Shown here piece after piece: positions 18,527 to 27,686 of a DNA stretch of 64,000 nt. The notes beneath the pieces were generated by a model that was given only the letters and a program-made list of their open reading frames with translations, searched no databases and was not told where the DNA came from. The stretch covers positions 248,001 through 312,000 of the forward strand of contig NZ_JAOWKY010000002.1 of assembly GCF_025751435.1 (NCBI RefSeq). Reading direction: 5' to 3'. The DNA comes from Albidovulum marisflavi. GTDB taxonomy: Bacteria; Pseudomonadota; Alphaproteobacteria; Rhodobacterales; Rhodobacteraceae. Position 1 is the first letter of the stretch. Every line of letters starts with the position of its first letter. A program made the translations under genes and the position numbers.

Positions 18527-18583
18527 GGCCGCCCGCGCACCCGGCGGCGCCCCGTTGGCAGGCGTTTCCAGTAGCACAAGACG

Positions 18584-18609
18584 AAGGGGCGGACGATGGT
18601 CCGCCCCTT
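18584..18609 (+). terminator. terminator after pyc
   Basis: Perfect 11-bp stem AAGGGGCGGAC/GTCCGCCCCTT with loop GATG, followed by a pyrimidine-rich CTGCCTTT tail. Confidence 0.75.
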
Positions 18610-18706
18610 CTGCCTTTCCGGGGCCCGCGCGAAAATTTATCGCCCTTCCCTTCGTTTTCCCCCTTGCACGCCCCCCCCGAAGTTTATAAATCGCCCTCCA
18701 CGGAGT

Positions 18707-18781
18707 GCGGGCGTAGCTCAGGGGTAGAGCATAACCTTGCCAAGGTTAGGGTCGTGAGTTCGAATCTCATCGCCCGCTCCA
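18707..18781 (+). tRNA. tRNA-Gly (GCC), copy 1
   Basis: Cloverleaf with acceptor GCGGGCG/CGCCCGC, anticodon loop TTGCCAA (GCC at 18739-18741), T loop TTCGAAT and an encoded CCA end (18779-18781). Identical to the copy 188 bases downstream. Followed by its own terminator. Confidence 0.97.
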
Positions 18782-18789
18782 AACAAACA

Positions 18790-18817
18790 AGGCACCTTCG
18801 GGTGCCTTTTTGTTTTT
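18790..18817 (+). terminator. terminator after tRNA-Gly copy 1
   Basis: AGGCACC/GGTGCCT stem with a TTCG tetraloop followed by TTTTTGTTTTT. Confidence 0.85.
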
Positions 18818-18894
18818 CGGGACAAGACCATGAAAAAACGCGCGAATTCGCCTTGCGCTCAGCTGGCGGCGGCGCTATCAGATCGTCACGGAGC

Positions 18895-18969
18895 GCGGGC
18901 GTAGCTCAGGGGTAGAGCATAACCTTGCCAAGGTTAGGGTCGTGAGTTCGAATCTCATCGCCCGCTCCA
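18895..18969 (+). tRNA. tRNA-Gly (GCC), copy 2
   Basis: Same 75 bases as copy 1, CCA included; both copies are preceded by CACGGAG, so the duplicated unit extends at least seven bases upstream. A weak ATCTTC/GAAGAT hairpin follows. Confidence 0.97.
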
Positions 18970-19107
18970 AATCTTCCCAAATATGAAGATCCGACGATCC
19001 GGAAGGACACTGACCCGAGCGGTGTCGTCATTTCTCAATTGTGTCTTTTTAATGTCTTCGCGACAGATTGTTGCCGTATGGATCGGCATTATTCGTCGCT
19101 TTCGCCT

Positions 19108-19118
19108 TATTCTTGACA
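19108..19118 (+). promoter_or_regulatory. shared TATTCTTGACA element, first paralog
   Basis: TATTCTTGACA, containing a consensus -35 hexamer TTGACA (19113-19118), lies 77 bases upstream of ATG 19195. The identical 11-mer is found 82 bases upstream of the paralogous gene at 19681. No clear -10 could be paired. Confidence 0.4.
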
Positions 19119-19194
19119 TTGTTGGTGCGTTCAGGCGTCCTCATGTTGGTGCATAGCTGCACAAACTAGCGGCTATGCTGCGGAGTTTGTGAGT

Positions 19195-19500
19195 ATGAGT
19201 GCAGTTGTAAGAGCCAAAACCGCTGTCCTTCGGCCACTCCTGGTCGCGATCATGGCGACTTCCATGGTCTCTGGCGCGCAGGCATCGCTTCCGGATCAGA
19301 CCGTCACCGACCAGGGACTTCAGCTGCTGTGCCAGGGCGCAGCCCTTTCCTCGGCAGAGATCGACGCGCTCAGAAAGTCCGCGATATTTGCGGATGTCAT
19401 TGAATTCACTTTGGAATACTGCCCCGAGGTTGCCGCCCTCCTGACGGACGGAGCAACCTCGGTCCTACCCGGCAGCGCGCCCGCAGCTGCAGGAAAGTAA
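19195..19500 (+). CDS. small exported protein, paralog of the next gene
   Basis: A 101-residue protein starting at ATG 19195, nine bases after CGGAG (a GTG two codons upstream is too close to it). Residues 1-31 form a Sec signal peptide ending near GAQA; the mature part is about 70 residues with two cysteines (LLCQGA and EYCPEV). I do not recognise a family. Its core (FADVIEFTLEYCPEVAALL then TDGAT) matches YFADLLEYTLENCPAVAAVL and TNGAT in the neighbour at 19681, so the pair arose by tandem duplication. Probably periplasmic; function unknown. Confidence 0.7.
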   Translation: MSAVVRAKTAVLRPLLVAIMATSMVSGAQASLPDQTVTDQGLQLLCQGAALSSAEIDALRKSAIFADVIEFTLEYCPEVAALLTDGATSVLPGSAPAAAGK

Positions 19501-19588
19501 GGTGGGCGCGACGCGCCGAGATGCCGGAACGAAGGATAGAGACGAGAGAGGATACCCTAATGGTCACTTTTTGGACACAATTTAGACG

Positions 19589-19599
19589 TATTCTTGACA
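19589..19599 (+). promoter_or_regulatory. shared TATTCTTGACA element, second paralog
   Basis: Exact copy of the 11-mer upstream of the first paralog, here 82 bases before ATG 19681. Its conserved position suggests a promoter -35 region or regulator site kept after duplication. Confidence 0.4.
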
Positions 19600-19680
19600 C
19601 GACCCCGCTTGTCCGGGGCAGACTGAACGAAGTTACGGGCCGTGCAACGGGCACAGCCCGATGGTGTGGGGAGTAATGTG

Positions 19681-20217
19681 ATGACTATCAGGACCGGAAC
19701 CATGCTGTTCACGGCACTGGTTCTTTCGACGGCCACTTCGGCCTCGCTTTACGCGACGAGCAGCTCCGCTGCGATACGCAATATCTCGATGTCCAAAGAT
19801 TTCTTGTATGAACTTTGCGCGCGGACGGAATTCAGACGCAGCGAACTGACGCAAATCCAGAGAAGCGAGTATTTCGCGGACCTTCTTGAATACACGCTTG
19901 AGAACTGCCCGGCGGTGGCGGCTGTCCTGACCAACGGGGCAACAGCGGCGATCACGCCGACGACGACTGACGGCGATGGAACGCCACCATCGCCCGCCCC
20001 CGATCCCGATCCGGGCACCGATCCTGATCCGGGAACAGATCCCGATCCGGGCACCGATCCCGATCCGGGAACCGATCCTGATCCCGGAACGGATCCCGAC
20101 CCGGGAACCGATCCTGAAGATCCGGGCAAGGATAACAACGGCCTTGGCAATGGCGACGAGGGCGGCTGCAAGGGTGGCGGCTGCGAAGATGCCGGCAATC
20201 CTGGCCATAACCGCTAA
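19681..20217 (+). CDS. exported protein with Pro-Asp-Pro-Gly-Thr repeats
   Basis: A 178-residue protein from ATG 19681, after GGGGAG. It has a signal peptide (about 1-30), a paralogous core shared with the previous gene (about 35-90), then six consecutive DPDPGT units and a Gly/Cys-rich tail (GGCKGGGCEDAGNPGHNR). The six-residue units are encoded by an 18-base DNA repeat (about 20000-20115). Proline/acidic tandem repeats of this kind usually form stiff, cell-wall-spanning or surface-exposed spacers, possibly binding calcium; that is inference. The repeat number may vary between strains. Confidence 0.7.
   Translation: MTIRTGTMLFTALVLSTATSASLYATSSSAAIRNISMSKDFLYELCARTEFRRSELTQIQRSEYFADLLEYTLENCPAVAAVLTNGATAAITPTTTDGDGTPPSPAPDPDPGTDPDPGTDPDPGTDPDPGTDPDPGTDPDPGTDPEDPGKDNNGLGNGDEGGCKGGGCEDAGNPGHNR
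19998..20117 (+). repeat. 18-bp coding tandem repeat (DPDPGT)n
   Basis: Near-perfect direct repeats of an 18-base unit (type CCCGATCCGGGCACCGAT) in the coding sequence of the exported protein, about six copies with synonymous variation. Confidence 0.85.
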
Positions 20218-20236
20218 CGGCTGATCTGCGGTTCGT

Positions 20237-20281
20237 CAGCAAGGGGAACCCGGTGCAATTGTTGCCGGGTTTCCTTTGCTG
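20237..20281. terminator. bidirectional terminator between convergent genes
   Basis: A 17-bp stem (20237-20253 with 20265-20281, two G-U pairs) around an 11-base loop, placed between the convergent stops at 20217 and 20287. Confidence 0.7.
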
Positions 20282-20286
20282 GCATC

Positions 20287-20955
20287 TCAGGTGCTCTGAC
20301 GCTCGAACATGCCGCCGGCGAACACTGCCTGCCAGCGCGAGGGCGCGTTGGGATCCTGCATCCGCAGGAAGGTGTATCCGGTGTCCTTCCATCCGCTGAT
20401 GCGATTGCGCAGGTTGTCCAGGACGAAATCCCCCGCGTCGGTCCGCAAGACCAGCACCGCGTGAAGCTCTTTCTTCCGGTTCAGCGCCGTGGCGATCAGA
20501 AGCCGCGCCGGGGACACCCCCGCCTCGATCAGGGCCATCTTCTTGGCCAGCGCGAAATCTTCGCAGTCACCGCCACGTGCCGCGGTCGGCAGCGCCCAGA
20601 ACTCTTCCGTTCCATACTGACGGCGATCCGTGACCTGGCGATAGCGGCGATTGACCTTGGTGTTGACGTCTTGCGCAAGCGCCAGAAGCGTCTTGGCGCT
20701 CATCCGATCGTCGCGGCCAGTGGCGCAAGCCCACTGATAGCGGTCGCAGACATCACCAAATCCCGTGGGTGCTGAAATGGCCTTGCGCGCGCTCAGAACT
20801 CCGTTTTCCGCCGCCACCGCCGGCATCGCACCTTGTACGCCGATGGCGCACGCCAAAGCCGCGGCAACGGCCAGCCTTGCAGCCGCGCGACCCGCTGGCG
20901 CGCGCGCATGTTCGGTCCCGTTTCTGGAAAGACGCATCCGCATCGGCAGCCTCAT
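20287..20955 (-). CDS. bacterial transglutaminase-like cysteine peptidase (BTLCP, LapG-like)
   Basis: A 222-residue exported protein: basic N-terminus, signal peptide to about residue 49 (PAVAAEN), then a papain-like transglutaminase fold. The catalytic triad is visible as Cys in RGGDCEDFALAKKMAL, His in KELHAVLVLRT and Asp in DFVLDNLRNRI. The family includes LapG, which cleaves surface adhesins in the periplasm under c-di-GMP control, but no lapD or adhesin gene is in the window, so the target is unknown. Convergent with the repeat protein gene. Confidence 0.85.
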   Translation of the reverse strand: MRLPMRMRLSRNGTEHARAPAGRAAARLAVAAALACAIGVQGAMPAVAAENGVLSARKAISAPTGFGDVCDRYQWACATGRDDRMSAKTLLALAQDVNTKVNRRYRQVTDRRQYGTEEFWALPTAARGGDCEDFALAKKMALIEAGVSPARLLIATALNRKKELHAVLVLRTDAGDFVLDNLRNRISGWKDTGYTFLRMQDPNAPSRWQAVFAGGMFERQST

Positions 20956-21156
20956 CTTTTGTCCCCACGAAAGAGGAAGCCTCTGGTGCGTGGCGAAAAT
21001 TGGTCCGCAAGGTGTCTTTTCTGCGAATGACGAACAGTTGCGGGCTTGGATTTCCGATTTGGAAACGCTGGTCAGGTATGAAGCGGCCTAACCAACGCTT
21101 GGCGCGGAGGGAAGTCCTGCCTATAAGGCGCGCAAGATCACGAGCGGGGGATCGCC

Positions 21157-21744
21157 ATGCGTAAGGCCAAGATCACGCGGAATACTGCCGAAACGGAAAT
21201 CAGCGTGTCGCTGAACCTCGACGGGACGGGTGAGTATTCGAATGAAACCGGCGTCGGTTTCTTTGACCACATGCTGGACCAGCTTTCGCGCCATTCGCTT
21301 ATCGACCTTTCAGTGCGCGCCAAGGGCGACCTGCACATCGACGACCACCACACTGTCGAGGACACCGGCATCGCCATCGGGCAGGCTCTGGCGAAGGCGC
21401 TTGGCGACAAGCGTGGCATCCGCCGCTACGGCCATTTCGCGCTGGCCATGGACGACGCGAAGGTCGACTGCGCGCTTGACCTGTCGGGACGGCCCTACCT
21501 GGTGTGGAACCTCGAGATGCCGACGGCCAAGATCGGCACCTTCGACACCGAACTGGTGCGCGAGTTCTTTCAGGCGCTGTCGACCCATGGCGGCATCACG
21601 CTGAACGTAGACAAGATCCACGGCCTTAACAGCCACCACATCGCGGAAGCGGCCTTCAAGGCGGTCGCGCGGGCGTTGCGGATGGCGGTCGAACCCGACC
21701 CCCGCATGGGCGGCGCGCTTCCCTCCACCAAAGGTGCGCTGTGA
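21157..21744 (+). CDS. hisB: imidazoleglycerol-phosphate dehydratase
   Basis: Monofunctional HisB (195 residues), step 6 of histidine synthesis, forming imidazole-acetol phosphate. Manganese-binding motifs [26 protein letters not shown] and [12 protein letters not shown] are intact. No phosphatase domain is fused, unlike enterobacterial HisB. First gene of a his operon; its stop overlaps the GTG start of hisH. Confidence 0.97.
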   Translation: MRKAKITRNTAETEISVSLNLDGTGEYSNETGVGFFDHMLDQLSRHSLIDLSVRAKGDLHIDDHHTVEDTGIAIGQALAKALGDKRGIRRYGHFALAMDDAKVDCALDLSGRPYLVWNLEMPTAKIGTFDTELVREFFQALSTHGGITLNVDKIHGLNSHHIAEAAFKAVARALRMAVEPDPRMGGALPSTKGAL

Positions 21745-22382
21745 GCCTGACGGTCCTTGTCGACTACGATAGCGGAAACCTTCATTCCGCCGAAAAGGCG
21801 TTTCAGCGGATGGCCGCGGAAACCGGCGCCGGCGCTGTGATCGTATCATCGCGCCCCGAGGACGTGGCCCGCGCCGACCGGATCGTTCTGCCTGGCGATG
21901 GCGCCTTTCCGTCCTGCCGGGAGGCGCTGACCCGCTTCACCGGCCTGTTTGAAGCGATCGAGGACGCGGTCACCCGTAACGGCCGCCCCTTCCTGGGTAT
22001 CTGCATCGGCATGCAGATGCTGGCGACCTGGGGGCGGGAATACCGAGATACCCGAGGCTTCGGCTGGATACCGGGCGAGGTCGTCCGGATCACGCCCTCG
22101 GACCCAGCCATGAAGGTGCCGCACATGGGTTGGAACGATCTGGTGATAGATCACCCGCACCCGGTGCTTGAAGGGATCGCGACGGGCCAGCACGCTTACT
22201 TCGTCCACTCCTACCACTTCAAGGTGGACGACACTGCGCACCGCCTTGCGCATGTCGATTACGGCGGCGACATCACCGCCATCGTCGGGCGCGACAACAT
22301 GGTCGGCGCGCAATTCCACCCGGAAAAAAGCCAGGCCGTCGGGCTGAAGCTTATCGCCAACTTCCTGAACTGGCGGCCCTAA
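21741..22382 (+). CDS. hisH: imidazole glycerol phosphate synthase, glutaminase subunit
   Basis: Class I glutamine amidotransferase (213 residues) that gives ammonia to HisF. The nucleophile elbow GICIGMQML (Cys) and the C-terminal QFHPEKSQ (His, Glu) form the triad. The start is GTG 21741, overlapping hisB by four bases (GTGA), which indicates translational coupling. Confidence 0.96.
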   Translation: MSLTVLVDYDSGNLHSAEKAFQRMAAETGAGAVIVSSRPEDVARADRIVLPGDGAFPSCREALTRFTGLFEAIEDAVTRNGRPFLGICIGMQMLATWGREYRDTRGFGWIPGEVVRITPSDPAMKVPHMGWNDLVIDHPHPVLEGIATGQHAYFVHSYHFKVDDTAHRLAHVDYGGDITAIVGRDNMVGAQFHPEKSQAVGLKLIANFLNWRP

Positions 22383-22481
22383 GCTGCGGCTTGGACTGCG
22401 GGCGAGCTGCGGCGGTCAAGCGCCTCTTTCCATCGACCTCCCCCTGTGGCATGAGCCCGCCAAGACCTGACGGAGAAAGCC

Positions 22482-23198
22482 ATGATCCTGTATCCCGCCA
22501 TCGACCTGAAAGACGGCCAATGCGTGCGGCTTCTGCACGGAGAAATGGACAAGGCCACCGTCTTTGGCGACGATCCCGCCGCGCAGGCCGCGAAGTTCCA
22601 GGAGGCCGGCTGCGAGTGGATCCACCTGGTCGACCTGAACGGCGCATTCGCCGGTCAGCCCGTCAACGCCGCGGCGGTCGAGGCTATTCTTTCGCGCGTG
22701 ACCGTTCCCTGCCAGTTGGGCGGCGGCATCCGGGACATGGCGACGATCTCGACCTGGCTCGAGAAAGGGCTGGCGCGCGTGATCCTTGGAACCGTCGCGG
22801 TTGAAAACCCGGACCTAGTGCGCGAAGCGGCGCGTGCCTTCCCGGGCAAGATCGCGGTCGGCATCGACGCGCGCGGCGGCCGCGTGGCGACAAAGGGCTG
22901 GGCCGAAGAGACCAACGTTCTGGTCACCGACCTTGCGAGAAGCTTTGAGGACGCGGGCGTGGCCGCGATCATCTACACCGACATCATGCGCGACGGCGCA
23001 ATGAAGGGTCCCAACATCGCGGCGACCGAGGCGCTGGCCCGCGCCGTCACGATCCCCGTCATCGCCTCGGGCGGCGTGTCGTCTCTGGATGACCTGATTG
23101 CGCTGCGCGACACGGGCGTCATCGCTGGGGCGATATCGGGACGAGCGCTTTATGACGGCGCGATCGATCTGGGACAGGCGATCGCGGCGTTGCGCTAA
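22482..23198 (+). CDS. hisA: phosphoribosylformimino-5-aminoimidazole carboxamide ribotide isomerase
   Basis: TIM-barrel isomerase (238 residues), step 4 of histidine synthesis. It begins [20 protein letters not shown], the Asp being catalytic, and has the two half-barrel phosphate sites (LGGGIRDMA and [11 protein letters not shown]) typical of HisA/HisF. It lies 99 bases after hisH, and its 3' end overlaps the convergent methyltransferase gene by four bases. Confidence 0.96.
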   Translation: MILYPAIDLKDGQCVRLLHGEMDKATVFGDDPAAQAAKFQEAGCEWIHLVDLNGAFAGQPVNAAAVEAILSRVTVPCQLGGGIRDMATISTWLEKGLARVILGTVAVENPDLVREAARAFPGKIAVGIDARGGRVATKGWAEETNVLVTDLARSFEDAGVAAIIYTDIMRDGAMKGPNIAATEALARAVTIPVIASGGVSSLDDLIALRDTGVIAGAISGRALYDGAIDLGQAIAALR

Positions 23199-24322
23199 CC
23201 CAAGGCCCCTGTCTTCCAAAGCCTGACCTTGATCCCGCCGTGCGGGATCTCTGGCCCCGGCGCGACGAAGGGTAGCCCCGTCGCCTTGGCCAGCCCCGCG
23301 TCCGATGTGACAAGCCCCACGCGCCAGCCAGCGAACCGCTCTTTAAGGACGCTTCCAAGGGCTGCGTAAAGCCCGAAAAGCAGGTTCCGGTTGCCGCCGA
23401 TCCGCGCCCCATAGGGCGGGTTGACCATCACGAGGCCGGGTGGGCCATCGGGACGAACCAGATCGCTGACGGGATGGCAGGCGAAGGTGCAGAATTCAGC
23501 CACCCCTGCCCTTTCGGCATTGTCCTTCGACATGCGCACCGCGCCCGCGTCGCGGTCCGACCCATGGAAACGCACGGCGGGCCGTTTCGGCCCTGTCGCC
23601 GCCTTCATGGTAGCCCAGGCGCCCGCATCGAAGCCCTCGAAACCCTCGAACGCGAAGGCGCGGCTTCGCCCCGGCATCAGGCCCGCCGCGATCTCTGCTG
23701 CCTCGATCACGAAGGTGCCCGATCCGCACATCGGATCAAGGACCGGCTCCGCCCCCATATAGCCGCAGTCGCGCAGGAACATCGCCGCCATGGTTTCACG
23801 CAGCGGCGCCTTGTTCACGGCCACCTTGTGTCCGCGTCGGTGCAGAGGCTCGCCCGAGGTGTCCAGCGAAAAGGTCACCAGGTCATCCTCGATCCGTGCC
23901 ATGATCCGGATCGCCGCCTCGCCGTCCTCGGCCTCGCGCGCGCCCACCGACTCAAAGATCGCCCGCACGATCCGCTGGGTCGCAGCCCCTGCGTGGTAGA
24001 TCTTGGAGCGGCGGCAGGTTGCCTCGACCTTTACCGGCAGATCTGGGCGCAGGAAATTCGCCCACGGAAACCGCCGCGCGCGCTTGTCAAGCTGCGCCAG
24101 GTGAAACGCCCGGAACCCGCCGATACGCACCAGCACGCGGCTTGCACCGCGAAGGGTCAGGTTGGCGCGCCAGACCTCGGACCAGCCGCCGCGGCAGGTC
24201 ACGCCACCGGGGCTTTCCTCGATGCCTGAAAAGCCCGCCTCGCGCGCCTCCGAGGCCAGAAGCGGCTCAAAACCCGGCAGGGCGGCAAGGAAGATCTCGT
24301 AAGGGGCGTTCGCAGGTTCCAT
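23195..24322 (-). CDS. THUMP-domain class I RNA methyltransferase (RlmL N-terminal-like)
   Basis: A 375-residue enzyme with an N-terminal ferredoxin-like/THUMP RNA-binding region (about 1-165) and a Rossmann methyltransferase domain: SAM motif [17 protein letters not shown] and catalytic NPPYGARIG, the NPPY box of N2-guanine or N6-adenine methylases. It resembles the RlmL half of RlmKL (23S rRNA m2G2445) and YpsC-type proteins; the exact base is not determined. It sits on the opposite strand between hisA and hisF and splits the his operon. Confidence 0.85.
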   Translation of the reverse strand: MEPANAPYEIFLAALPGFEPLLASEAREAGFSGIEESPGGVTCRGGWSEVWRANLTLRGASRVLVRIGGFRAFHLAQLDKRARRFPWANFLRPDLPVKVEATCRRSKIYHAGAATQRIVRAIFESVGAREAEDGEAAIRIMARIEDDLVTFSLDTSGEPLHRRGHKVAVNKAPLRETMAAMFLRDCGYMGAEPVLDPMCGSGTFVIEAAEIAAGLMPGRSRAFAFEGFEGFDAGAWATMKAATGPKRPAVRFHGSDRDAGAVRMSKDNAERAGVAEFCTFACHPVSDLVRPDGPPGLVMVNPPYGARIGGNRNLLFGLYAALGSVLKERFAGWRVGLVTSDAGLAKATGLPFVAPGPEIPHGGIKVRLWKTGALG

Positions 24323-24418
24323 ACGCCGGCCATAGCGTGATTTCCCGGCAGGCGCGAGGGGGCGAAGACTTGGCGCGACCCGCGATCCGGTCTAGACACG
24401 GCAGCGAAAGGACCGCCC

Positions 24419-25180
24419 ATGCTGAAAACCCGCATCATCCCCTGCCTTGACGTGGCTGATGGCCGCGTGGTCAAGGGCGTAAACTTCGTCGACCTGATCG
24501 ACGCGGGCGACCCGGTCGAGGCGGCGAAGGCCTATGACGCGGCGGGCGCGGACGAACTTTGCTTTCTGGACATCCACGCGACGCATGAAAACCGCGGCAC
24601 GATGTTCGACCTTGTCACCCGCACGGCCGAACAATGCTACATCCCCCTGACCGTGGGTGGCGGCGTGCGCAGCCACGAGGACGTGCGCGCACTGCTTCTG
24701 GCCGGGGCAGACAAGGTCAGCTTCAACTCCGCCGCCGTCGCGGACCCCGACGTCGTGGCCGAGGCCGCGGACCGCTTCGGGTCGCAGTGCATCGTCGTGG
24801 CGATCGACGCCAAGACCGTCGAACCCGGACGTTGGGAAATCTTCACCCACGGCGGACGCAAATCCACCGGCATCGACGCGGTCGAGTTCGCGCGAACGGT
24901 CGCGGCCAAGGGGGCGGGGGAAATCCTGCTGACCTCGATGGATCGCGACGGCACGCGCGCGGGCTTCAACCTGCCCCTGACCCGCGCCATCGCCGATTCG
25001 GTCGACCTGCCGGTGATCGCCTCGGGCGGCGTCGGAACGCTTGATCACCTGGTCGAAGGCGTGACCGAGGGCCATGCCTCGGCCGTCCTCGCCGCATCCA
25101 TCTTCCACTTCGGCACCCACACCATCCGCGAGGCCAAGGAACACATGGCCCGCGCCGGCATCCCGATGAGGCTGGAATGA
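24419..25180 (+). CDS. hisF: imidazole glycerol phosphate synthase, cyclase subunit
   Basis: TIM-barrel cyclase (253 residues) that pairs with HisH to form imidazole glycerol phosphate and AICAR. It opens with [20 protein letters not shown] (catalytic Asp in CLDV) and has a second Asp in [13 protein letters not shown]. It must be transcribed separately from hisB-H-A because an opposing gene intervenes. Its stop overlaps hisE (ATGA). Confidence 0.97.
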   Translation: MLKTRIIPCLDVADGRVVKGVNFVDLIDAGDPVEAAKAYDAAGADELCFLDIHATHENRGTMFDLVTRTAEQCYIPLTVGGGVRSHEDVRALLLAGADKVSFNSAAVADPDVVAEAADRFGSQCIVVAIDAKTVEPGRWEIFTHGGRKSTGIDAVEFARTVAAKGAGEILLTSMDRDGTRAGFNLPLTRAIADSVDLPVIASGGVGTLDHLVEGVTEGHASAVLAASIFHFGTHTIREAKEHMARAGIPMRLE

Positions 25181-25488
25181 CACCGCTAGATCGCCTTGCT
25201 ACCACCATCGCCGCCCGAAAGGGCGCCGATCCCGAAAGCTCCTGGACCGCCAAGCTTCTGGCCAAGGGGCCCGAGAAATGCGCCGAGAAATTCGGCGAAG
25301 AGGCAGTCGAAGCCATCATCGAGGCGGTCAAGGGCGACCGCGCGCGCCTGACGGCTGAGGCGGCGGATGTCCTTTACCATCTCCTCGTCATGCTCGCCGC
25401 ACGCGATGTCACGCTTCAGGACGTCGAGGCGGAACTGGCGCGGCGCGAAGGCACATCTGGCATTGCGGAAAAGGCCTCGCGCGGCTGA
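25177..25488 (+). CDS. hisE: phosphoribosyl-ATP pyrophosphatase
   Basis: Small all-alpha pyrophosphohydrolase (103 residues), step 2 of histidine synthesis. The MazG-like metal motif is visible as [14 protein letters not shown] with downstream [13 protein letters not shown]. It is not fused to HisI, as is usual in alphaproteobacteria. Coupled to hisF by a four-base overlap and convergent with the next gene. Confidence 0.95.
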   Translation: MTPLDRLATTIAARKGADPESSWTAKLLAKGPEKCAEKFGEEAVEAIIEAVKGDRARLTAEAADVLYHLLVMLAARDVTLQDVEAELARREGTSGIAEKASRG

Positions 25489-25532
25489 CTGTGCCGCTCA
25501 CGGGGGCCATGTCTCCTTGGTCAGCGATCCTA

Positions 25533-26009
25533 TCAGAGCTTTGACGAAATCACCCCGGTCGCGAAACCACCCTTGCGGAGTTCCCCGAACAGTCGCTGAT
25601 ATTCGATCTTGGGGCAACGGTTCTGAATTACGCGAATGCCACGCGCCTCGGCCATGGCGGCGGCCTCGGGGTTTTCCACGCCGATCTGCATCCAGATGAC
25701 CTTCAGGTGCGGCAGGGTGTACAGGGCTTCCTCGACGATCGCGGGCACGGCGTCCGACCGCCGAAAGATGTCGACCATATCGACCCGGGCCACCTTGGGG
25801 ATCGAGCTCAGGTCGGCGCGAATCGTTTCGCCCAGCACGGTTTCCCCGTCATGGCCGGGATTGACGGGAATCACCCGGTATCCCCGCAACCCAAGATAGC
25901 GCGCGACGAAGTACGACGGCCGCACCGGGTTCGGAGAAAAGCCCACGACCGCAACGGTTCGCACCATTTTCAGCGTCTGGGAAAGAAAGGCGTCGGAATA
26001 ATCTGGCAT
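25533..26009 (-). CDS. CoA-binding protein (YccU family)
   Basis: A 158-residue single-domain Rossmann protein of the CoA-binding family (succinyl-CoA synthetase alpha-like nucleotide fold). The glycine motif VAVVGFSPNPVRPSYFVARY and VIPVNPG near the N-terminus, and QIGVENPEAAAMAEARGI with VIQNRCPKIEY at the C-terminus, are diagnostic. Its physiological role is not known. Confidence 0.9.
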   Translation of the reverse strand: MPDYSDAFLSQTLKMVRTVAVVGFSPNPVRPSYFVARYLGLRGYRVIPVNPGHDGETVLGETIRADLSSIPKVARVDMVDIFRRSDAVPAIVEEALYTLPHLKVIWMQIGVENPEAAAMAEARGIRVIQNRCPKIEYQRLFGELRKGGFATGVISSKL

Positions 26010-26025
26010 AACGTACCCCTGCCAG

Positions 26026-26057
26026 AAAAAGGCGCCCGATCCAAGGGGCCGGGCGCC
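26026..26057 (-). terminator. terminator after the YHS-protein gene
   Basis: Perfect 8-bp stem GGCGCCCG/CGGGCGCC (26031-26038 and 26050-26057) followed on the minus strand by TTTTT. It is downstream of the gene ending at 26173. Confidence 0.75.
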
Positions 26058-26172
26058 AGTCGCGGAACGAGGGACAGTGAACTGAAGCTCGGCAGTTCCG
26101 GTGCCGTGCCTCTGTAGATCTATATTGGCATGTTGAAGGCTTTATGAAAGCCCCATCGCCATAATGTGATCG

Positions 26173-26634
26173 TCAGCGTCCGATCACGGCCGGCCAATGG
26201 GAATCGGCATGCGCGATATTTGCCTCCAGATCCTCGCGCCACAGCGACAGCGCCTCGAGGCTGCGGTTGAGGTAAAGCTTCCCGTCGAGCACCATGAAAG
26301 CCCAAGGCATCGAAGACGCGATTCCACCCTTTGAGACCGCGTAGGCGCAGTAGCCCCCGTACTGGGGCGCGAAGGCTGCCGGGTTCATCTCGAACTCCAT
26401 CAGCGCTTCGGCGGACGCAAAGCGCCACATGGCGCCATGCCACATGATTTCGAACTCTTCAGATCCCAGAACCGGCCGGCCCTCGGAAAAATAGGCGACA
26501 ACATCGTAACCGCCCAGGGCAATGCCGTCGGGTGCGAAGATCACCGGTTCCTGCGCCAGGGCGGGCCGCAAGATCGTGCCGGCGACCGGAATGGTGACGG
26601 CGGCCGCCAAGAGGGCGCGACGGCTGAAGCGCAT
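26173..26634 (-). CDS. exported YHS-domain protein
   Basis: A 153-residue protein with an N-terminal export signal bearing a twin arginine (FSRRALLAAAV), cleaved near ALAQ at residue 28. The mature part is a YHS domain (GIALGGYDVVAYF, WHGAMWRFASAEALMEFEMN, FAPQYGGYCAYAV), a small fold often linked to metal sites or metal-handling enzymes. Probably periplasmic; substrate unknown. Single-gene unit. Confidence 0.85.
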   Translation of the reverse strand: MRFSRRALLAAAVTIPVAGTILRPALAQEPVIFAPDGIALGGYDVVAYFSEGRPVLGSEEFEIMWHGAMWRFASAEALMEFEMNPAAFAPQYGGYCAYAVSKGGIASSMPWAFMVLDGKLYLNRSLEALSLWREDLEANIAHADSHWPAVIGR

Positions 26635-26750
26635 CTATCTCTCCGTAGTGATTGGGCCCCGACGGATCAGGGTTGTCGCGTCACAAGATGCCACTGCGCG
26701 AACGCCTTGAAAACCACGCTCCCGAAACCGTGAAGGCCGGTGCGCGTTCG

Positions 26751-27548
26751 TTACCGATTGCGTGCGGCGTAAAGGGATATCGCCGCAGCGTTCGAAACAT
26801 TGAGCGACCCGAACCCGCCCGCGAAGGGGATCTTGACCAGCGCGTCGCAGGTTTCGCGCGTCTTGTCCCGAAGACCCGGCCCCTCTGCGCCCAGGACCAG
26901 GCCGACCGGCTTGCCCTCCAGATCGGATAAGGCCCCGGCCAGCGTGGTCTCTGCCTCACCGTCCAACCCCAGAAGGACATAGCCCATGTCCTTCAAGGCC
27001 ACCATCGCATCGGCCAGGTTGGCCACGCGCACATAGGGCTGACGCTCAAGCGCGCCGCTTGCCGTCTTGGCAAGGGCCCCGGTCTCCGGCGCGGAATGGC
27101 GGTGCGGGGCGATGACCGCACGCGCGCCGAAGACCTCGGCCGAACGAAGAATGGCGCCGACGTTGTGCGGGTCCGTCACACGGTCCAGAAGCACCACCAG
27201 CGGTGCGTCACGGCCTGGCGCGCAGATGTCGGCAACCTTGCCCCAATCCAGCGGCCGAACCTCAAGCGCGGCGCCCTGGTGCACGCTTTCCGCGTCGATG
27301 GGAACATGGCTGTCGAAGCTGCGGGCATCGACGATCTCTGGCGCCAGGCCCGAAGCCGCCACGGCATCGCCCAGTCGGTCGGCGGCATTCTTGGTCAGCA
27401 CCAGGCGAAGCTTGTCGCGCATCGGGTTGCCCAGAGCGTCGCGCACCGCGTGCAGGCCGAAAAGCCAGACCGTCTCGGCGGCGGAGGCCCGGCGAGAGCG
27501 TTCCTTCTCGATCACCCACTTGGGTTTCTTGGTCTTCTGTCCGGCCAT
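26751..27548 (-). CDS. rlmB: 23S rRNA (guanosine(2251)-2'-O)-methyltransferase RlmB (TrmH/SpoU family)
   Basis: SPOUT methyltransferase (265 residues from ATG 27548, MAGQKTKKPKW). An N-terminal L30e-like substrate domain begins VWLFGLHAVRDALGNP; the C-terminal knotted domain has LLDRVTDPHNVGAILRSAEV, LVLGAEGPGLR and the terminal GFGSLNVSNAAAISLYA. The longer reading frame upstream (to 27674) runs into untranslated DNA before tRNA-Tyr and lacks family similarity, so it was rejected as the start. Confidence 0.92.
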   Translation of the reverse strand: MAGQKTKKPKWVIEKERSRRASAAETVWLFGLHAVRDALGNPMRDKLRLVLTKNAADRLGDAVAASGLAPEIVDARSFDSHVPIDAESVHQGAALEVRPLDWGKVADICAPGRDAPLVVLLDRVTDPHNVGAILRSAEVFGARAVIAPHRHSAPETGALAKTASGALERQPYVRVANLADAMVALKDMGYVLLGLDGEAETTLAGALSDLEGKPVGLVLGAEGPGLRDKTRETCDALVKIPFAGGFGSLNVSNAAAISLYAARNR

Positions 27549-27686
27549 GTCGGTCCCCTTTCGACCCGCTCTGACATGCCCCGCAACGGGTGGCAAGCCT
27601 TTGCACGCGCAAGCCCCATTTTGCAGTTGACGCCCAGCGGACGGGGCGGTATCCACCGCCTCGCGTCGGGTCAAGCATCCGGCTGC

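Noticed and set aside
14450-18577. 1375-codon open frame on the minus strand
   Set aside because: It lies opposite pyc and part of the hydroxy-acid dehydrogenase; it is a high-GC shadow frame with no domain, while both plus-strand genes have full catalytic motifs.
19998-20117. CRISPR or satellite repeat
   Set aside because: The 18-base units are contiguous, in frame and encode DPDPGT in an exported protein.
27549-27674. N-terminal extension of RlmB
   Set aside because: In frame but without family similarity and without a good ribosome site; ATG 27548 gives the normal RlmB N-terminus.
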